Positions 15,833 to 22,292 of a stretch of DNA of 30,573 bases are shown here, piece by piece (position 1 is the stretch's first letter; the number at the start of each line of letters is the position of its first letter). The stretch spans positions 1-30,573 of IMG/VR virus record IMGVR_UViG_3300023220_000233; one strand, 5' to 3'. The translations under genes were made by a program, and so were the position numbers. Origin of the DNA: a virus. The notes under the pieces were generated by a model. That model made no database searches. It was not told the DNA's origin and was given only the letters and a program-made list of their open reading frames with translations.

Positions 15833-16245
15833 CTTTAGATTTAAACAAACCAGTACAGACCCGAGATGGGCGTAAGGCGCGCATTTTATGCCCTGATCGT
15901 GTGCCGCCTACATGTGAGAAAGCCACCCCTATAGTTGCTCTAGTTGAATGGGACGGCGGCGAAACTGTCTACACTTACTTTGAAGACGGTGCTTTCTCAC
16001 AAGGTGTGTTGTGTGAATTGGACCTCATCAACGTCCAAGAAAAGGTTAAACTAATGAGCAATGTCATTAAACTAAAACATAATCCGCGTAACTGCCCTTC
16101 AGACGAAGCAAAATCTATTCGCCGTATGGGATGCGGCTGTGATGGGGCTTATGATGATGGATGCCCACACTGCACGGAGGGTCACCCTAATGTTTATTGT
16201 GATGAGTGTGATTGGTACATACTTGAAAGGAAAACTCGAAAATGA
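15829..16245 (+). CDS. Apparent two-part phage protein (modular fusion) with Cys cluster
   Basis: 138 residues. Part one (1-70: LDLNKPVQTRDGRKARIL through LCELDLINV) is a complete domain of a kind common as a free-standing small phage protein. Part two begins at Met76 and has MGCGCDGAYDDGCPHCTEG and YCDECDWY (about 101-131), a likely zinc-binding cluster. Base 16054, at Met76, sits in ACTAATGAGC, the same junction sequence that separates two genes at 17790-17799. There TAA is the stop, but here it is out of frame, so the two parts may be two genes joined by loss of a stop. Internal initiation at 16054 is possible. Confidence 0.75.
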   Translation: MTLDLNKPVQTRDGRKARILCPDRVPPTCEKATPIVALVEWDGGETVYTYFEDGAFSQGVLCELDLINVQEKVKLMSNVIKLKHNPRNCPSDEAKSIRRMGCGCDGAYDDGCPHCTEGHPNVYCDECDWYILERKTRK

Positions 16246-16475
16246 GCGATTACAGCAAGAAACAATCCTTTAAAGAATGTAAAATAGCCGAAGAAAAAAT
16301 GGATATTTTAATTGTTAAGCGTCAAAAAGCCTGGGAGATTGAGCAAGAGGCCCAACAGAAATATTCGTTTGCTTGTGACAATCGAAAACAGATCAAAGAA
16401 GATATAACTAGATTAGAGGGTGTTATCGAATTCTGGATGCGAAAAAACGATGACGCGGTGCAAAATGAAAAATAA
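16242..16475 (+). CDS. Small coiled-coil protein
   Basis: 77 residues, start ATGAGCGAT overlapping the previous stop. Lys/Glu/Gln-rich and predicted helical throughout (EKMDILIVKRQKAWEIEQEAQQKY). No known family. First clear member of the chain of short genes beginning MSD. Confidence 0.65.
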   Translation: MSDYSKKQSFKECKIAEEKMDILIVKRQKAWEIEQEAQQKYSFACDNRKQIKEDITRLEGVIEFWMRKNDDAVQNEK

Positions 16476-16719
16476 ACAAACGAGCGTATGGAAAATATAT
16501 TGGAATGATTTGCGGTTATTATTATCTGACATTCGGGCGACATATATTGTATTTCGCGCATTACGTCAATGTCATATGAGGTCGTTTTCATATCGCTCGA
16601 ATTTTTGGAAAGAACTTCAGCCGACAACAGAAATCACCTCACATCGAATGGGTTGGCCAGACGGAATTAGATATCTGACTATGAAAGATTTCAAAAGAGC
16701 AAAGGATTTACACAGATGA
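16465..16719 (+). CDS. Small basic hypothetical protein
   Basis: 84 residues from the ATG at 16465, inside the end of the previous gene (11-base overlap). The frame is open to 16420, but this start avoids a long overlap. Basic and aromatic (WKIYWNDLRLLLSDIRATYIVFRAL; FWKELQP). The end MKDFKRAKDLHR overlaps the next start as ATGA. Family unknown. Confidence 0.6.
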   Translation: MKNKQTSVWKIYWNDLRLLLSDIRATYIVFRALRQCHMRSFSYRSNFWKELQPTTEITSHRMGWPDGIRYLTMKDFKRAKDLHR

Positions 16720-16847
16720 GCGAGATACCAGATAAGGTTTTCACCCAATTTGCTATTATGGCCCTTATCGGCTTGATCACAGTTTGCGGCCTAACTGTAT
16801 GGGGTGGATATGAATTGGTGATTTTTGTAATGGAGCATTGGAAATGA
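16716..16847 (+). CDS. 43-residue single-pass membrane protein
   Basis: Short frame between the stop overlaps at 16716 and 16844. One strong hydrophobic segment (FAIMALIGLITVCGLTVWGG, about 12-31) is flanked by a charged N-terminus MSEIPDK. ATGAGCGA start as in its neighbours. Function unknown; small phage membrane proteins often act on the host envelope or superinfection. Confidence 0.6.
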   Translation: MSEIPDKVFTQFAIMALIGLITVCGLTVWGGYELVIFVMEHWK

Positions 16848-17023
16848 GCGATTGCAGTAAATGTAAACACCTAGGCCCGTTTACGGGTTATGCCGACTCC
16901 TGTTTATGGGTGGAAAACACATTTCCTCCGCCTGTTCTTCGCGCTTGGTGTTTGCCTTTACGAGTAGTGATTGAAATTGAGCCGGCTAATTGTCCGGCAT
17001 TTGAAGAAAAGGAAAAACTATGA
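16844..17023 (+). CDS. Small Cys-rich protein
   Basis: 59 residues from the ATG at 16844; the two preceding codons (from a TTG) belong to the upstream gene's end. CSKCKHLGPF and later LWV, RAWCLP, ANCPAF cysteines (positions about 5, 8, 20, 36, 51) suggest a small metal-binding fold. ATGAGCGAT start, ATGA overlaps at both ends. Confidence 0.65.
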   Translation: MSDCSKCKHLGPFTGYADSCLWVENTFPPPVLRAWCLPLRVVIEIEPANCPAFEEKEKL

Positions 17024-17205
17024 CGAGCGATAAGTCCAAGCTAACAAAGCCGTCCATGACATCATCTTTTGCTCAAGAACGCATCATCCCCTTGCTAAAT
17101 GCACTTGCGTTGTTGAGGAGAAGAGAGCAAGAGAAATTGAAAAACTCTAAGTCCGAGGAGATAAATGATGGGTGGTGCTTACGGACCATTTCCGCTGATA
17201 CCTAA
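17020..17205 (+). CDS. Small helical hypothetical protein
   Basis: 61 residues, with an AAGGAAAA site before its ATG and ATGA overlap upstream. Contains LLNALALLRRREQEKLKNSKSEE, a basic amphipathic helix. Its last 41 bases overlap the next gene in another frame, the longest overlap in this chain. Confidence 0.5.
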   Translation: MTSDKSKLTKPSMTSSFAQERIIPLLNALALLRRREQEKLKNSKSEEINDGWCLRTISADT

Positions 17206-17347
17206 TCATGCGACAGTCAAATCAGAAGATTTGTATTGCTTGTTTATTCCGGCAATGAACGATGTTGAGGTTTTTGAAAAGCCTGGGAAGCCATTGAAAT
17301 TCCATCAACGGATCAATCTTAATCATAAACGAAAGATACGAAGATGA
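17165..17347 (+). CDS. Small hypothetical protein
   Basis: 60 residues from the first of two adjacent ATGs. The strong GAGGAG site at 17155-17160 is better spaced for the second one at 17168. Composition mixed (GPFPLIPNHATVKSEDLYCLFIPAMN; a basic C-terminus KRKIRR). No recognised domain. The stop overlaps the next ATGAGCG start. Confidence 0.55.
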   Translation: MMGGAYGPFPLIPNHATVKSEDLYCLFIPAMNDVEVFEKPGKPLKFHQRINLNHKRKIRR

Positions 17348-17538
17348 GCGGGTTTAAATTATTTTCACTATGGTTACTGTGTTGGACGACGTATCCATTC
17401 TATAAAATTGGCATCAGATATTTTTATGGTATCGCCACGGGTTGGTACGCAAGAGAGATGTTGGATGGTTATAGGCGCGGCTATCGCACAGATTTAACAT
17501 TACCGCATGAACAATCAATTAAGGATATTTCTAAATGA
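17344..17538 (+). CDS. Small membrane-associated hypothetical protein
   Basis: 64 residues. A hydrophobic, aromatic N-terminus (FKLFSLWLLCWTTYPFYKIGIRYFYGI) probably sits in or at the membrane, followed by GWYAREMLDGYRRGYRTD. ATGAGCG start, ATGA overlap at both ends. Function unknown. Confidence 0.58.
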   Translation: MSGFKLFSLWLLCWTTYPFYKIGIRYFYGIATGWYAREMLDGYRRGYRTDLTLPHEQSIKDISK

Positions 17539-17594
17539 ACGCGTACAGACTTCATGATAGCGGATTAATTCGAACTTGGAGATTAAACAAATGA
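17535..17594 (+). CDS. 19-codon mini-gene
   Basis: ATG overlaps the stop at 17536-17538 and its own stop overlaps the next ATGAGCG at 17591. The product is 19 residues. Perfect coupling on both sides suggests it is translated, perhaps only to carry ribosomes to the next gene, or that it is the remnant of a shortened gene. Low certainty for a functional peptide. Confidence 0.35.
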   Translation: MNAYRLHDSGLIRTWRLNK

Positions 17595-17794
17595 GCGACT
17601 GGACACATCAAGCCCCTAAAGAAGTTGGTTTCTATTGGTGTAAGTTTGAAGAGAGAATACGAATGGTTAAAGTCTGGAAACAGAGTACGGGCACAGAACT
17701 TTACACAAATGAAGACGGCGGAGCATCCCTTGATGATAATATATACTCGGGTGTTCTGTGGAATGGGCCAATCAATCCACCGGAACAAAACTAA
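17591..17794 (+). CDS. Small hypothetical protein
   Basis: 67 residues from the ATG at 17591; GGAG lies 13 bases upstream at 17578. The sequence (WTHQAPKEVGFYWCKF; RMVKVWKQSTGTEL; GVLWNGPINPPEQ) follows the plan of short phage beta proteins that display W...G.YW motifs and end with a PI.PP segment. Function unknown. Stop and next start overlap as TAATG. Confidence 0.65.
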   Translation: MSDWTHQAPKEVGFYWCKFEERIRMVKVWKQSTGTELYTNEDGGASLDDNIYSGVLWNGPINPPEQN

Positions 17795-17946
17795 TGAGCG
17801 ATATGAAACCAGAAGAATATCACGACCATTGGGAAGAAGATTTAAAGGCTGCACGGGGCATCTTTGGCTGGCCGCTGCTCATTGGCTGCATATTGAGCTT
17901 CTCGATAGTCTGCGGGGCCTCATGGTTGCTTGACGGCCTCTTTTAA
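17794..17946 (+). CDS. 50-residue membrane protein ending the plus operon
   Basis: Start ATGAGCGAT at 17794. An acidic cytoplasmic N-terminus (KPEEYHDHWEEDLKA) precedes one transmembrane helix (WPLLIGCILSFSIVCGASWLL). The stop lies 27 bases inside the end of the convergent RuvC-like gene, so the two operons overlap tail to tail. Confidence 0.6.
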   Translation: MSDMKPEEYHDHWEEDLKAARGIFGWPLLIGCILSFSIVCGASWLLDGLF

Positions 17947-18456
17947 CCGGAATAAATAGGGCTCTGGCCAATCTTTCTTTATTTTCAGAATATCAGCAAC
18001 ATAATCCATAATTGCAAAGGCCTCTGCTTCATCATGTGTCTTGGGGTCGAGGCCTACACCACGAGCGATATTCATAGCCCTGCGCTTGGCCTCAAGGGTG
18101 CTTAATTGTCCATGACCCAATACATGCTTCCGCCACTGGGAAATGATAGCCTCTGAACAGGTAATCCCCATCTGACCACATAAAAGCTCAATCGTATTGG
18201 AGAGCCCGAAAACTTTCCGGAGTTTCTCTGTGCTGTCAGTCCTTATGGATATTGGCTTTTCAAAGCAAACATGAGTGACCTCATTTTCCTCAATGATCTT
18301 CTTCATCCTTTTATAATGGATGGAAAGAGCCTTGGCGTAATTATGGCTATACCAGGTTGATAAATCGCTGCTGGAAATGACGGGCCGATTGCCGGGGACC
18401 CAAAGACAGATCCCCGACATGGTAGCCAAATCCAGGGTAAGAAATGATTGTTTCAT
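17920..18456 (-). CDS. RuvC-like Holliday junction resolvase
   Basis: 178 residues, close to RuvC (about 173). The RNase H-fold acidic residues are in place: FLTLDLATMSGICLW with Asp9; HVCFEKPI with Glu66; and HDEAEAFAIMDY (141-152) giving the last acidic pair and the helix typical of RuvC. Phage members debranch replication and recombination intermediates before packaging. It is in one operon with the GHNSG protein (ATGA overlap) and the HTH repressor candidate. Its tail overlaps the convergent membrane protein gene. Confidence 0.85.
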   Translation of the reverse strand: MKQSFLTLDLATMSGICLWVPGNRPVISSSDLSTWYSHNYAKALSIHYKRMKKIIEENEVTHVCFEKPISIRTDSTEKLRKVFGLSNTIELLCGQMGITCSEAIISQWRKHVLGHGQLSTLEAKRRAMNIARGVGLDPKTHDEAEAFAIMDYVADILKIKKDWPEPYLFRLKEAVKQP

Positions 18457-18791
18457 TCTTCGGCTTTGCCTTCTTCATCAAAGAAGCTCAACTGTTTACC
18501 CTGGGATAGAGCATTGAAACAAAGCTGAAGACTATCGGTCTTTTCCTTCTGTTCATCCTCGTCCTCAATCTGGGCCAGACGCCGGGCGGCATTGAAATCA
18601 GCCTGGACAATCGCGGTCTTTTTCTTGAATTCGCGCCGGAGAGCTTTTTTCTTGCTGTTCAGGGCTTCCATTTCCCGTTCGATGGGGGTTAGGTCCTCAT
18701 CCAGCTTTCGGATCAGGTCCACTTTCTCCTCGTCTGTGATGCTGCCACTGTTGTGGCCCTCTTTTGCTGTATCCTGTAAATTATCAGCCAT
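18453..18791 (-). CDS. Helical GHNSG-motif phage protein
   Basis: 112 residues. N-terminal EGHNSG (11-16) is a motif I associate with small proteins of alphaproteobacteria and their phages, including DUF2312/GapR-like ones. It is followed by a long charged coiled coil (DEEKVDLIRKLDEDLTPIEREMEALNSKKKALRREFKKK). The C-terminal LQLCFNALSQGKQLSFFDEE is not typical of GapR. A DNA-binding or recombination accessory role is possible from the operon with RuvC. Confidence 0.65.
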   Translation of the reverse strand: MADNLQDTAKEGHNSGSITDEEKVDLIRKLDEDLTPIEREMEALNSKKKALRREFKKKTAIVQADFNAARRLAQIEDEDEQKEKTDSLQLCFNALSQGKQLSFFDEEGKAEE

Positions 18792-18796
18792 AGTAT

Positions 18797-19003
18797 TTAT
18801 TCCTTTTTCTGTTGGATTAATTCATCGGTTTTCAGTTTAAGCAATTCTAATATTTCAGGCTTCATGGCCAAAGTTTTACCGTTAAATCCCTTTGAAATTG
18901 CCGCTTGGGTGATGCCAGAATGCCGCGAAAGGTCGGCAAATGATAACTGACATTTGATAAGCTTCTGTTTCAACTTAATTAATGTCTTTTGTGTTTTAGT
19001 CAT
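18797..19003 (-). CDS. HTH regulator, candidate early repressor
   Basis: 68 residues from the ATG at 19003, chosen for its AGGAAAG site over a possible start at 19039. HTH signature: LSFADLSRHSGITQAAISKGFNG, with helix 2 and recognition helix separated by a SGIT turn. The rest is Lys-rich and short, without a dimerisation or cleavage domain, so it resembles Cro-type or small phage regulators more than lambda CI. It faces a divergent promoter pair with two 15-bp direct repeats and probably controls both its own operon and the rightward recombination operon. Confidence 0.78.
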   Translation of the reverse strand: MTKTQKTLIKLKQKLIKCQLSFADLSRHSGITQAAISKGFNGKTLAMKPEILELLKLKTDELIQQKKE

Positions 19004-19037
19004 AACTTTCTTTCCTAAGATATTCTCTAGCCTGGCC

Positions 19038-19066
19038 AATGTAGTTAAGAACTTTATTCAAGTCAA
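19038..19066 (-). promoter_or_regulatory. Promoter for the HTH-regulator operon
   Basis: On the minus strand TTGACT (19066-19061) and TACATT (19043-19038) are separated by 17 bases. Its -35 box touches the first 15-bp operator repeat. Confidence 0.6.
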
Positions 19067-19101
19067 GTTAAGTTTGTTGTTGACCTAAGTTAAGTTTGTT
19101 G
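19065..19101. promoter_or_regulatory. Twin operator repeats AAGTTAAGTTTGTTG
   Basis: Two identical 15-bp copies at 19065-19079 and 19087-19101, 22 bp apart (about two helical turns, same DNA face). Copy one lies between the divergent -35 boxes and copy two in the spacer of the rightward promoter, well placed for repression of both. Confidence 0.7.
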
Positions 19102-19108
19102 CTACAAA
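19080..19108 (+). promoter_or_regulatory. Promoter for the rightward recombination operon
   Basis: TTGACC (19080-19085), a 17-base spacer and TACAAA (19103-19108). Its spacer contains the second operator repeat. Transcription would begin near 19115, about 40 bases before the first gene. Confidence 0.62.
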
Positions 19109-19154
19109 TGAAATCAAGAGAACGGGAAATTCTCTCAATCAAAAGGATAAGATT

Positions 19155-19415
19155 ATGATCAAGCAAGAAGTAAGTTTCACATTCAGCCACATCGGCGCAA
19201 CCTGGGAAGTTGAAGCAAACTTTTCCAGGTTTTCCGAAACCCCATCAGCAGACGGCGACAATGAATGGCAAATCGATGATATTGAAGTCGTTGGCGATGA
19301 CGGCATGGACTGGCACGGTGAGATGAAAGAGGTCTTTGTTCGGAAATTTGCCAGCACAGATATGGTAACACTGGCCTCTCTGATCGAGGATGAGGCGCGG
19401 GAGAAATTGGAATGA
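19155..19415 (+). CDS. Acidic small early protein
   Basis: 86 residues, first gene of the rightward operon, with AAAAGGATAAG before its ATG. Beta-rich start (EVSFTFSHIGATWEVEANFSRF) and a very acidic middle (DGDNEWQIDDIEVVGDDG), then a helix (MVTLASLIEDEAREKLE). The acidic, possibly DNA-mimicking surface is notable for a first early gene, but no family is recognised. Confidence 0.68.
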   Translation: MIKQEVSFTFSHIGATWEVEANFSRFSETPSADGDNEWQIDDIEVVGDDGMDWHGEMKEVFVRKFASTDMVTLASLIEDEAREKLE

Positions 19416-19549
19416 GAATATTCTGGGGCATTACGTCCATCATAGTCATGCTTGGCATAGTCGCCATCGTGACCGCCCATTTCTTTGTTAAATATGTGGC
19501 GCCCCCTAAGCCAGTCAATCAGGCTGTTATTGAATGGAAAAGCGAATGA
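19412..19549 (+). CDS. 45-residue single-pass membrane protein
   Basis: Short frame with ATGA overlaps at both ends. One N-terminal transmembrane segment (WGITSIIVMLGIVAIVTAHFF) is followed by a short basic/proline tail. Function unknown; coupling argues that it is expressed. Confidence 0.58.
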   Translation: MRIFWGITSIIVMLGIVAIVTAHFFVKYVAPPKPVNQAVIEWKSE

Positions 19550-19947
19550 CCGTGAGCAGCAAAGAATATAAAGCCGCACAGAAAGCGAAAAACCATGCAA
19601 TATCTAAGGTGGTGGAACGTATAGCGGGTAAGCACACAGAAGGGCCGTGGCGCACCCATGTTAAAAAGCCGCGCAAGGTGATGACTAAACACGGAACAGT
19701 TATTGCTACCTGTCCTTTAAAAGCAAAAGGAAATCCCAATACTCTTGAGCAAGAGCCTGCTGAAGCCAATGCCAAATTGATAGCCGCCGCGCCCGACATG
19801 CTGGAAGCTCTTGAATTGGCCTTAGAATGGAATTTTAAAGGTGATTACAGCGATGGCATTCCAGAAAAATATTGGGCCCCGGAATTTAAGGAATTTCACA
19901 ACAAATTGAAGGCTGTCATTGCCAAGGCGAAGGGGTTGGGCGAATGA
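19546..19947 (+). CDS. Phage protein with AxxLIAAAPDMLEAL motif
   Basis: 133 residues from the ATG at 19546, overlapping the previous stop; four codons of open frame upstream are excluded. A basic N-terminus, a beta segment (GTVIATCPLKAKGNPN), then EANAKLIAAAPDMLEALELAL (about 73-93). The last is a very common motif of phage hypothetical proteins, always followed by a helix containing AI..A as here. Role unknown; usually found in early operons. Confidence 0.75.
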   Translation: MTVSSKEYKAAQKAKNHAISKVVERIAGKHTEGPWRTHVKKPRKVMTKHGTVIATCPLKAKGNPNTLEQEPAEANAKLIAAAPDMLEALELALEWNFKGDYSDGIPEKYWAPEFKEFHNKLKAVIAKAKGLGE

Positions 19948-20831
19948 ATAAAATAACCACAACAGGCTGTTATCCGGATATGTCACATCAGGATTATATT
20001 GACGATCCAGTTGAGGGCGGAAGCCTTAATTCAAGCGGGATTAAAACCCTGCTACTGGATTGCCCCAAAAGATACTGGCTTCAAAGCCCGTTAAATCCTG
20101 ATCGTGATCCGGAGGAACATAAAAAGCATTACAGCATGGGGTCGCTTATCCATGACATTCTGTTATTAGGCGGTTCACAAATCCACAAACGCTATCATAT
20201 TCTTTCACCTGAATTTAAAGATTTCAGAACCAAAGCAGCAAAGGAAGAGCGAGATGAGGCCATAGGGCGCGGATTGATGGTTATCAAGCAAGACGATCTT
20301 GATCAGGCGCATAATGTCGCAAAGATTGCCTTATCTCATCCCAAGATAGGTGATATTTTCAAGGAAGGTGAGTCAGAGCAAACCCTTGTCTGGCAAGATA
20401 AAGAAACAGGCGTGTGGTGCCGATGCCGCTTTGATCGATTTAATCATGAACATCTTTATGGTGCCGATTATAAAACATCCCGCAATGCCAATCCAAGGGA
20501 GTTTTCAAGGGCCGTGGGTGACTATGGATATTATATTCAGGCTGCTATGTACATGGAGGGATATAAGGCCGTGTTTGGGAAATCCCTTGAGAAATTCTGG
20601 TTTATTGTTCAGGAAATTGACCAGCCCGAAATGATAGCCCCCATTGAATTGGATAATGTTGCTCTTGAGTGGGGCAAAATCCTTTTTGACGCTGCCAAGC
20701 GTAAATATGCCGAGTGCAAGGATGTCAATCGCTGGCCCGGATATGACGAACAAACCCACAAAATAGGCTTGCCCGGGTGGCATGAGGCCAAATTGGAAAC
20801 TCTCAAAGACGAAACAAATAATTTTGAATAG
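19944..20831 (+). CDS. RecE-like exonuclease (PD-(D/E)XK)
   Basis: 295 residues. The exonuclease VIII C-terminal domain layout is visible: LNSSGIKTLLLDCPKRYW, MGSLIHDILL with His70, EGESEQTLVW (Glu near 143-145), CRCRFDRF with Asp164, YGADYKTSRNA with Asp175 and Lys177 (the DxK of the motif) and YYIQAAMYMEGY. Such nucleases resect double-stranded ends 5' to 3' for phage recombination. The next gene is a RecA-like ATPase rather than RecT, so annealing or exchange is probably done by that protein. ATGA overlap at start. Confidence 0.88.
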   Translation: MNKITTTGCYPDMSHQDYIDDPVEGGSLNSSGIKTLLLDCPKRYWLQSPLNPDRDPEEHKKHYSMGSLIHDILLLGGSQIHKRYHILSPEFKDFRTKAAKEERDEAIGRGLMVIKQDDLDQAHNVAKIALSHPKIGDIFKEGESEQTLVWQDKETGVWCRCRFDRFNHEHLYGADYKTSRNANPREFSRAVGDYGYYIQAAMYMEGYKAVFGKSLEKFWFIVQEIDQPEMIAPIELDNVALEWGKILFDAAKRKYAECKDVNRWPGYDEQTHKIGLPGWHEAKLETLKDETNNFE

Positions 20832-20837
20832 GAAAAG

Positions 20838-21770
20838 ATGATGGTGAATTTCAAGAAAGTAAACCGCAAAAATACCCCAATACTGATCAGCTTATCAGGT
20901 CGGTCCGGAAGCGGAAAAACATTTTCTGCCCTGAGGTTGGCGCGTGGTCTTGTTGGGCCAGAGGGTAAAATATTTGTTGGCGATACCGAACGCGGTAGGG
21001 CCTCTTTGTATGCCGATTTATTTGATTTTCAAGGGGTGGAAATGGAGCCGCCCTATACTTCCCAATCCCATATTGATCTCATTGAGGCAGCTGAGAAGCA
21101 AGGCGCAGATGTATTGATAATTGATACCATGTCGCACGAATGGTCAGGCATAGGGGGCTGTTGCGAAGTCGCAGAGACAATCCTTCAGAAAAACCCTAAA
21201 GCAAGCCTTGTGGCATGGGCCAAGGCCAAGGGGCCGCATAAACGACTTGTCAATCGCATGACACAATCCTCTATCCACATTATTGTTTGCCTCCGGGCCG
21301 AGCATAAATGCGTTTCATATTATGAGAATAATAAACTCGTTATCACCGAAACAGATGATTTGGTTCCAGAGCAAGAGAAGCGGTTTGTTTATGAGATGAC
21401 AATATCTGCTGTCATTGATGAGAAAACGCACAAGGCAACATTCGTAAAATTACCCGAGCCTGTCAAAACCTCCGTTAAAAATGGTCAAATGATTGATGAA
21501 AAGACTGGTGAAGCTTTGCGGAATTGGGTGGTAGGCGGCATTCAAGCTGAAGATGATTATCCCGAACTATACAAACGCGCTCAGGGGCAGGCAAGCCAAG
21601 GAATGGCCGTATATCAAGATTTCTTTATGTCTCTGAATAAAGATGATAAAGCCCGTCTGATTGAGAAAAATGATCATGATGGGTTTAAGACGATAGCCAC
21701 GGGAATTGATGCCCAGAAAGAGGAAACCAGCGATTTCCCAGGGGATGATAATTATAAAAAACCAGAATAG
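20838..21770 (+). CDS. RecA-like P-loop ATPase, probable recombination partner
   Basis: 310 residues. Walker A GRSGSGKT (21-28) after strand ILISLS, GDTERGRAS switch-like region (48-56), Walker B ADVLIIDTMSHEW (90-102) and a later IIVCLRAEHK strand (sensor). This is the AAA_24/Sak4-like set of phage ATPases, seen next to RecE/Cas4-type nucleases and acting in strand annealing or exchange. The C-terminal third is acidic (EETSDFPGDDN), as in proteins that contact single-strand binding protein. Two adjacent ATGs; the second is better spaced from GGAAAAG. Confidence 0.8.
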   Translation: MMVNFKKVNRKNTPILISLSGRSGSGKTFSALRLARGLVGPEGKIFVGDTERGRASLYADLFDFQGVEMEPPYTSQSHIDLIEAAEKQGADVLIIDTMSHEWSGIGGCCEVAETILQKNPKASLVAWAKAKGPHKRLVNRMTQSSIHIIVCLRAEHKCVSYYENNKLVITETDDLVPEQEKRFVYEMTISAVIDEKTHKATFVKLPEPVKTSVKNGQMIDEKTGEALRNWVVGGIQAEDDYPELYKRAQGQASQGMAVYQDFFMSLNKDDKARLIEKNDHDGFKTIATGIDAQKEETSDFPGDDNYKKPE

Positions 21771-21831
21771 GCGGGAAGTTCCTTCTCCTTCCTGCCTCGG
21801 TGGGCCGTGTCTCCCCCAAGCATGGCCCACC
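21769..21831 (+). terminator. Two stem-loops after the recombination ATPase gene
   Basis: Stem one: AGGCGGGAA (21769-21777) with TTCCTGCCT (21789-21797), one G-U pair. Stem two: GGTGGGCCGTG (21799-21809) with CATGGCCCACC (21821-21831), 11 bp with one G-U pair. No clear T run follows, so this may be a partial terminator or RNA processing site. Confidence 0.5.
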
Positions 21832-21868
21832 ATCCATAATTTAACACCAACAATTTGAAGGAAAAACA

Positions 21869-22198
21869 ATGACAAAAGAAATGCATATTATTGAACAAGT
21901 GGTGAAATTTCTTTGTGAAAAATCACAAGCACCGAATGATGAATTTGATATCCTGGCAATGAAGCTTGGCAACTATGGTGATCAGCACGTAAATGGTGAT
22001 TTTTCATTAGAGCTTAAAGGCTCAGAGGCTGTTTATGGATTGCTGAGCTGGCTGACATGCCGTGATAAGGCCGTGACATTATCGGCAAAGCACGATGCCG
22101 CCGTTGCCGCCGAACTGGCAAAAGAATTTTGTGAAGCGAATGAATTGCCTAAGCCGCGCCATGGATGGGAAGTCAATCTGACACATCCAAAAACTTAA
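21869..22198 (+). CDS. Hypothetical protein in a hairpin-flanked unit
   Basis: 109 residues with GAAGGA before the ATG. Acidic and helical (IIEQVVKFLCEKSQ; FSLELKGSEAVYGLLSWLTCRDKAVTLSAKHDAAVAAELAKEFCEANELP). No known family. Unlike its tightly packed neighbours it has about 98 bases of hairpin-rich DNA before it and 94 after it, so it looks like a separate expression unit inserted in the operon. Confidence 0.65.
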   Translation: MTKEMHIIEQVVKFLCEKSQAPNDEFDILAMKLGNYGDQHVNGDFSLELKGSEAVYGLLSWLTCRDKAVTLSAKHDAAVAAELAKEFCEANELPKPRHGWEVNLTHPKT

Positions 22199-22204
22199 CA
22201 AATA

Positions 22205-22265
22205 GCGCGGTGCTTATCCTCCGTGCCGGGGAAGCGGATTTCCCCCTATGATTACCGCTTCCCCG
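22205..22265 (+). terminator. Stem-loops after the flanked gene
   Basis: A strong 11-bp perfect stem CGGGGAAGCGG (22227-22237) / CCGCTTCCCCG (22255-22265) has a 17-base loop. A weaker GCGCGG/CCGTGC stem precedes it (22205-22226). The following CCCCTTTAATTT is only a short T-rich tail, so termination would be partial. Confidence 0.5.
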
Positions 22266-22292
22266 CCCCTTTAATTTAACAGGAGAAATGAA

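Larger units (their letters stand above)
16054..17801 (+). repeat. Repeated gene-junction sequence ATGAGC(G)A
   Basis: ATGAGCGA or a close variant marks gene starts at 16242, 16716, 16844, 17344 (ATGAGCGG), 17591 and 17794. 16054 carries an in-frame ATGAGCAA inside a gene, and 17020 has the variant ATGACGAGCGA. In most cases the ATG overlaps the upstream TGA or TAA. Downstream coding sequences are unrelated, so the likeness is confined to junctions. Confidence 0.7.

Noticed and set aside
17625-17933. 102-codon plus-strand frame overlapping 17591-17946
   Set aside because: It lies out of frame over two coupled genes, has no ribosome site and an unnatural composition.
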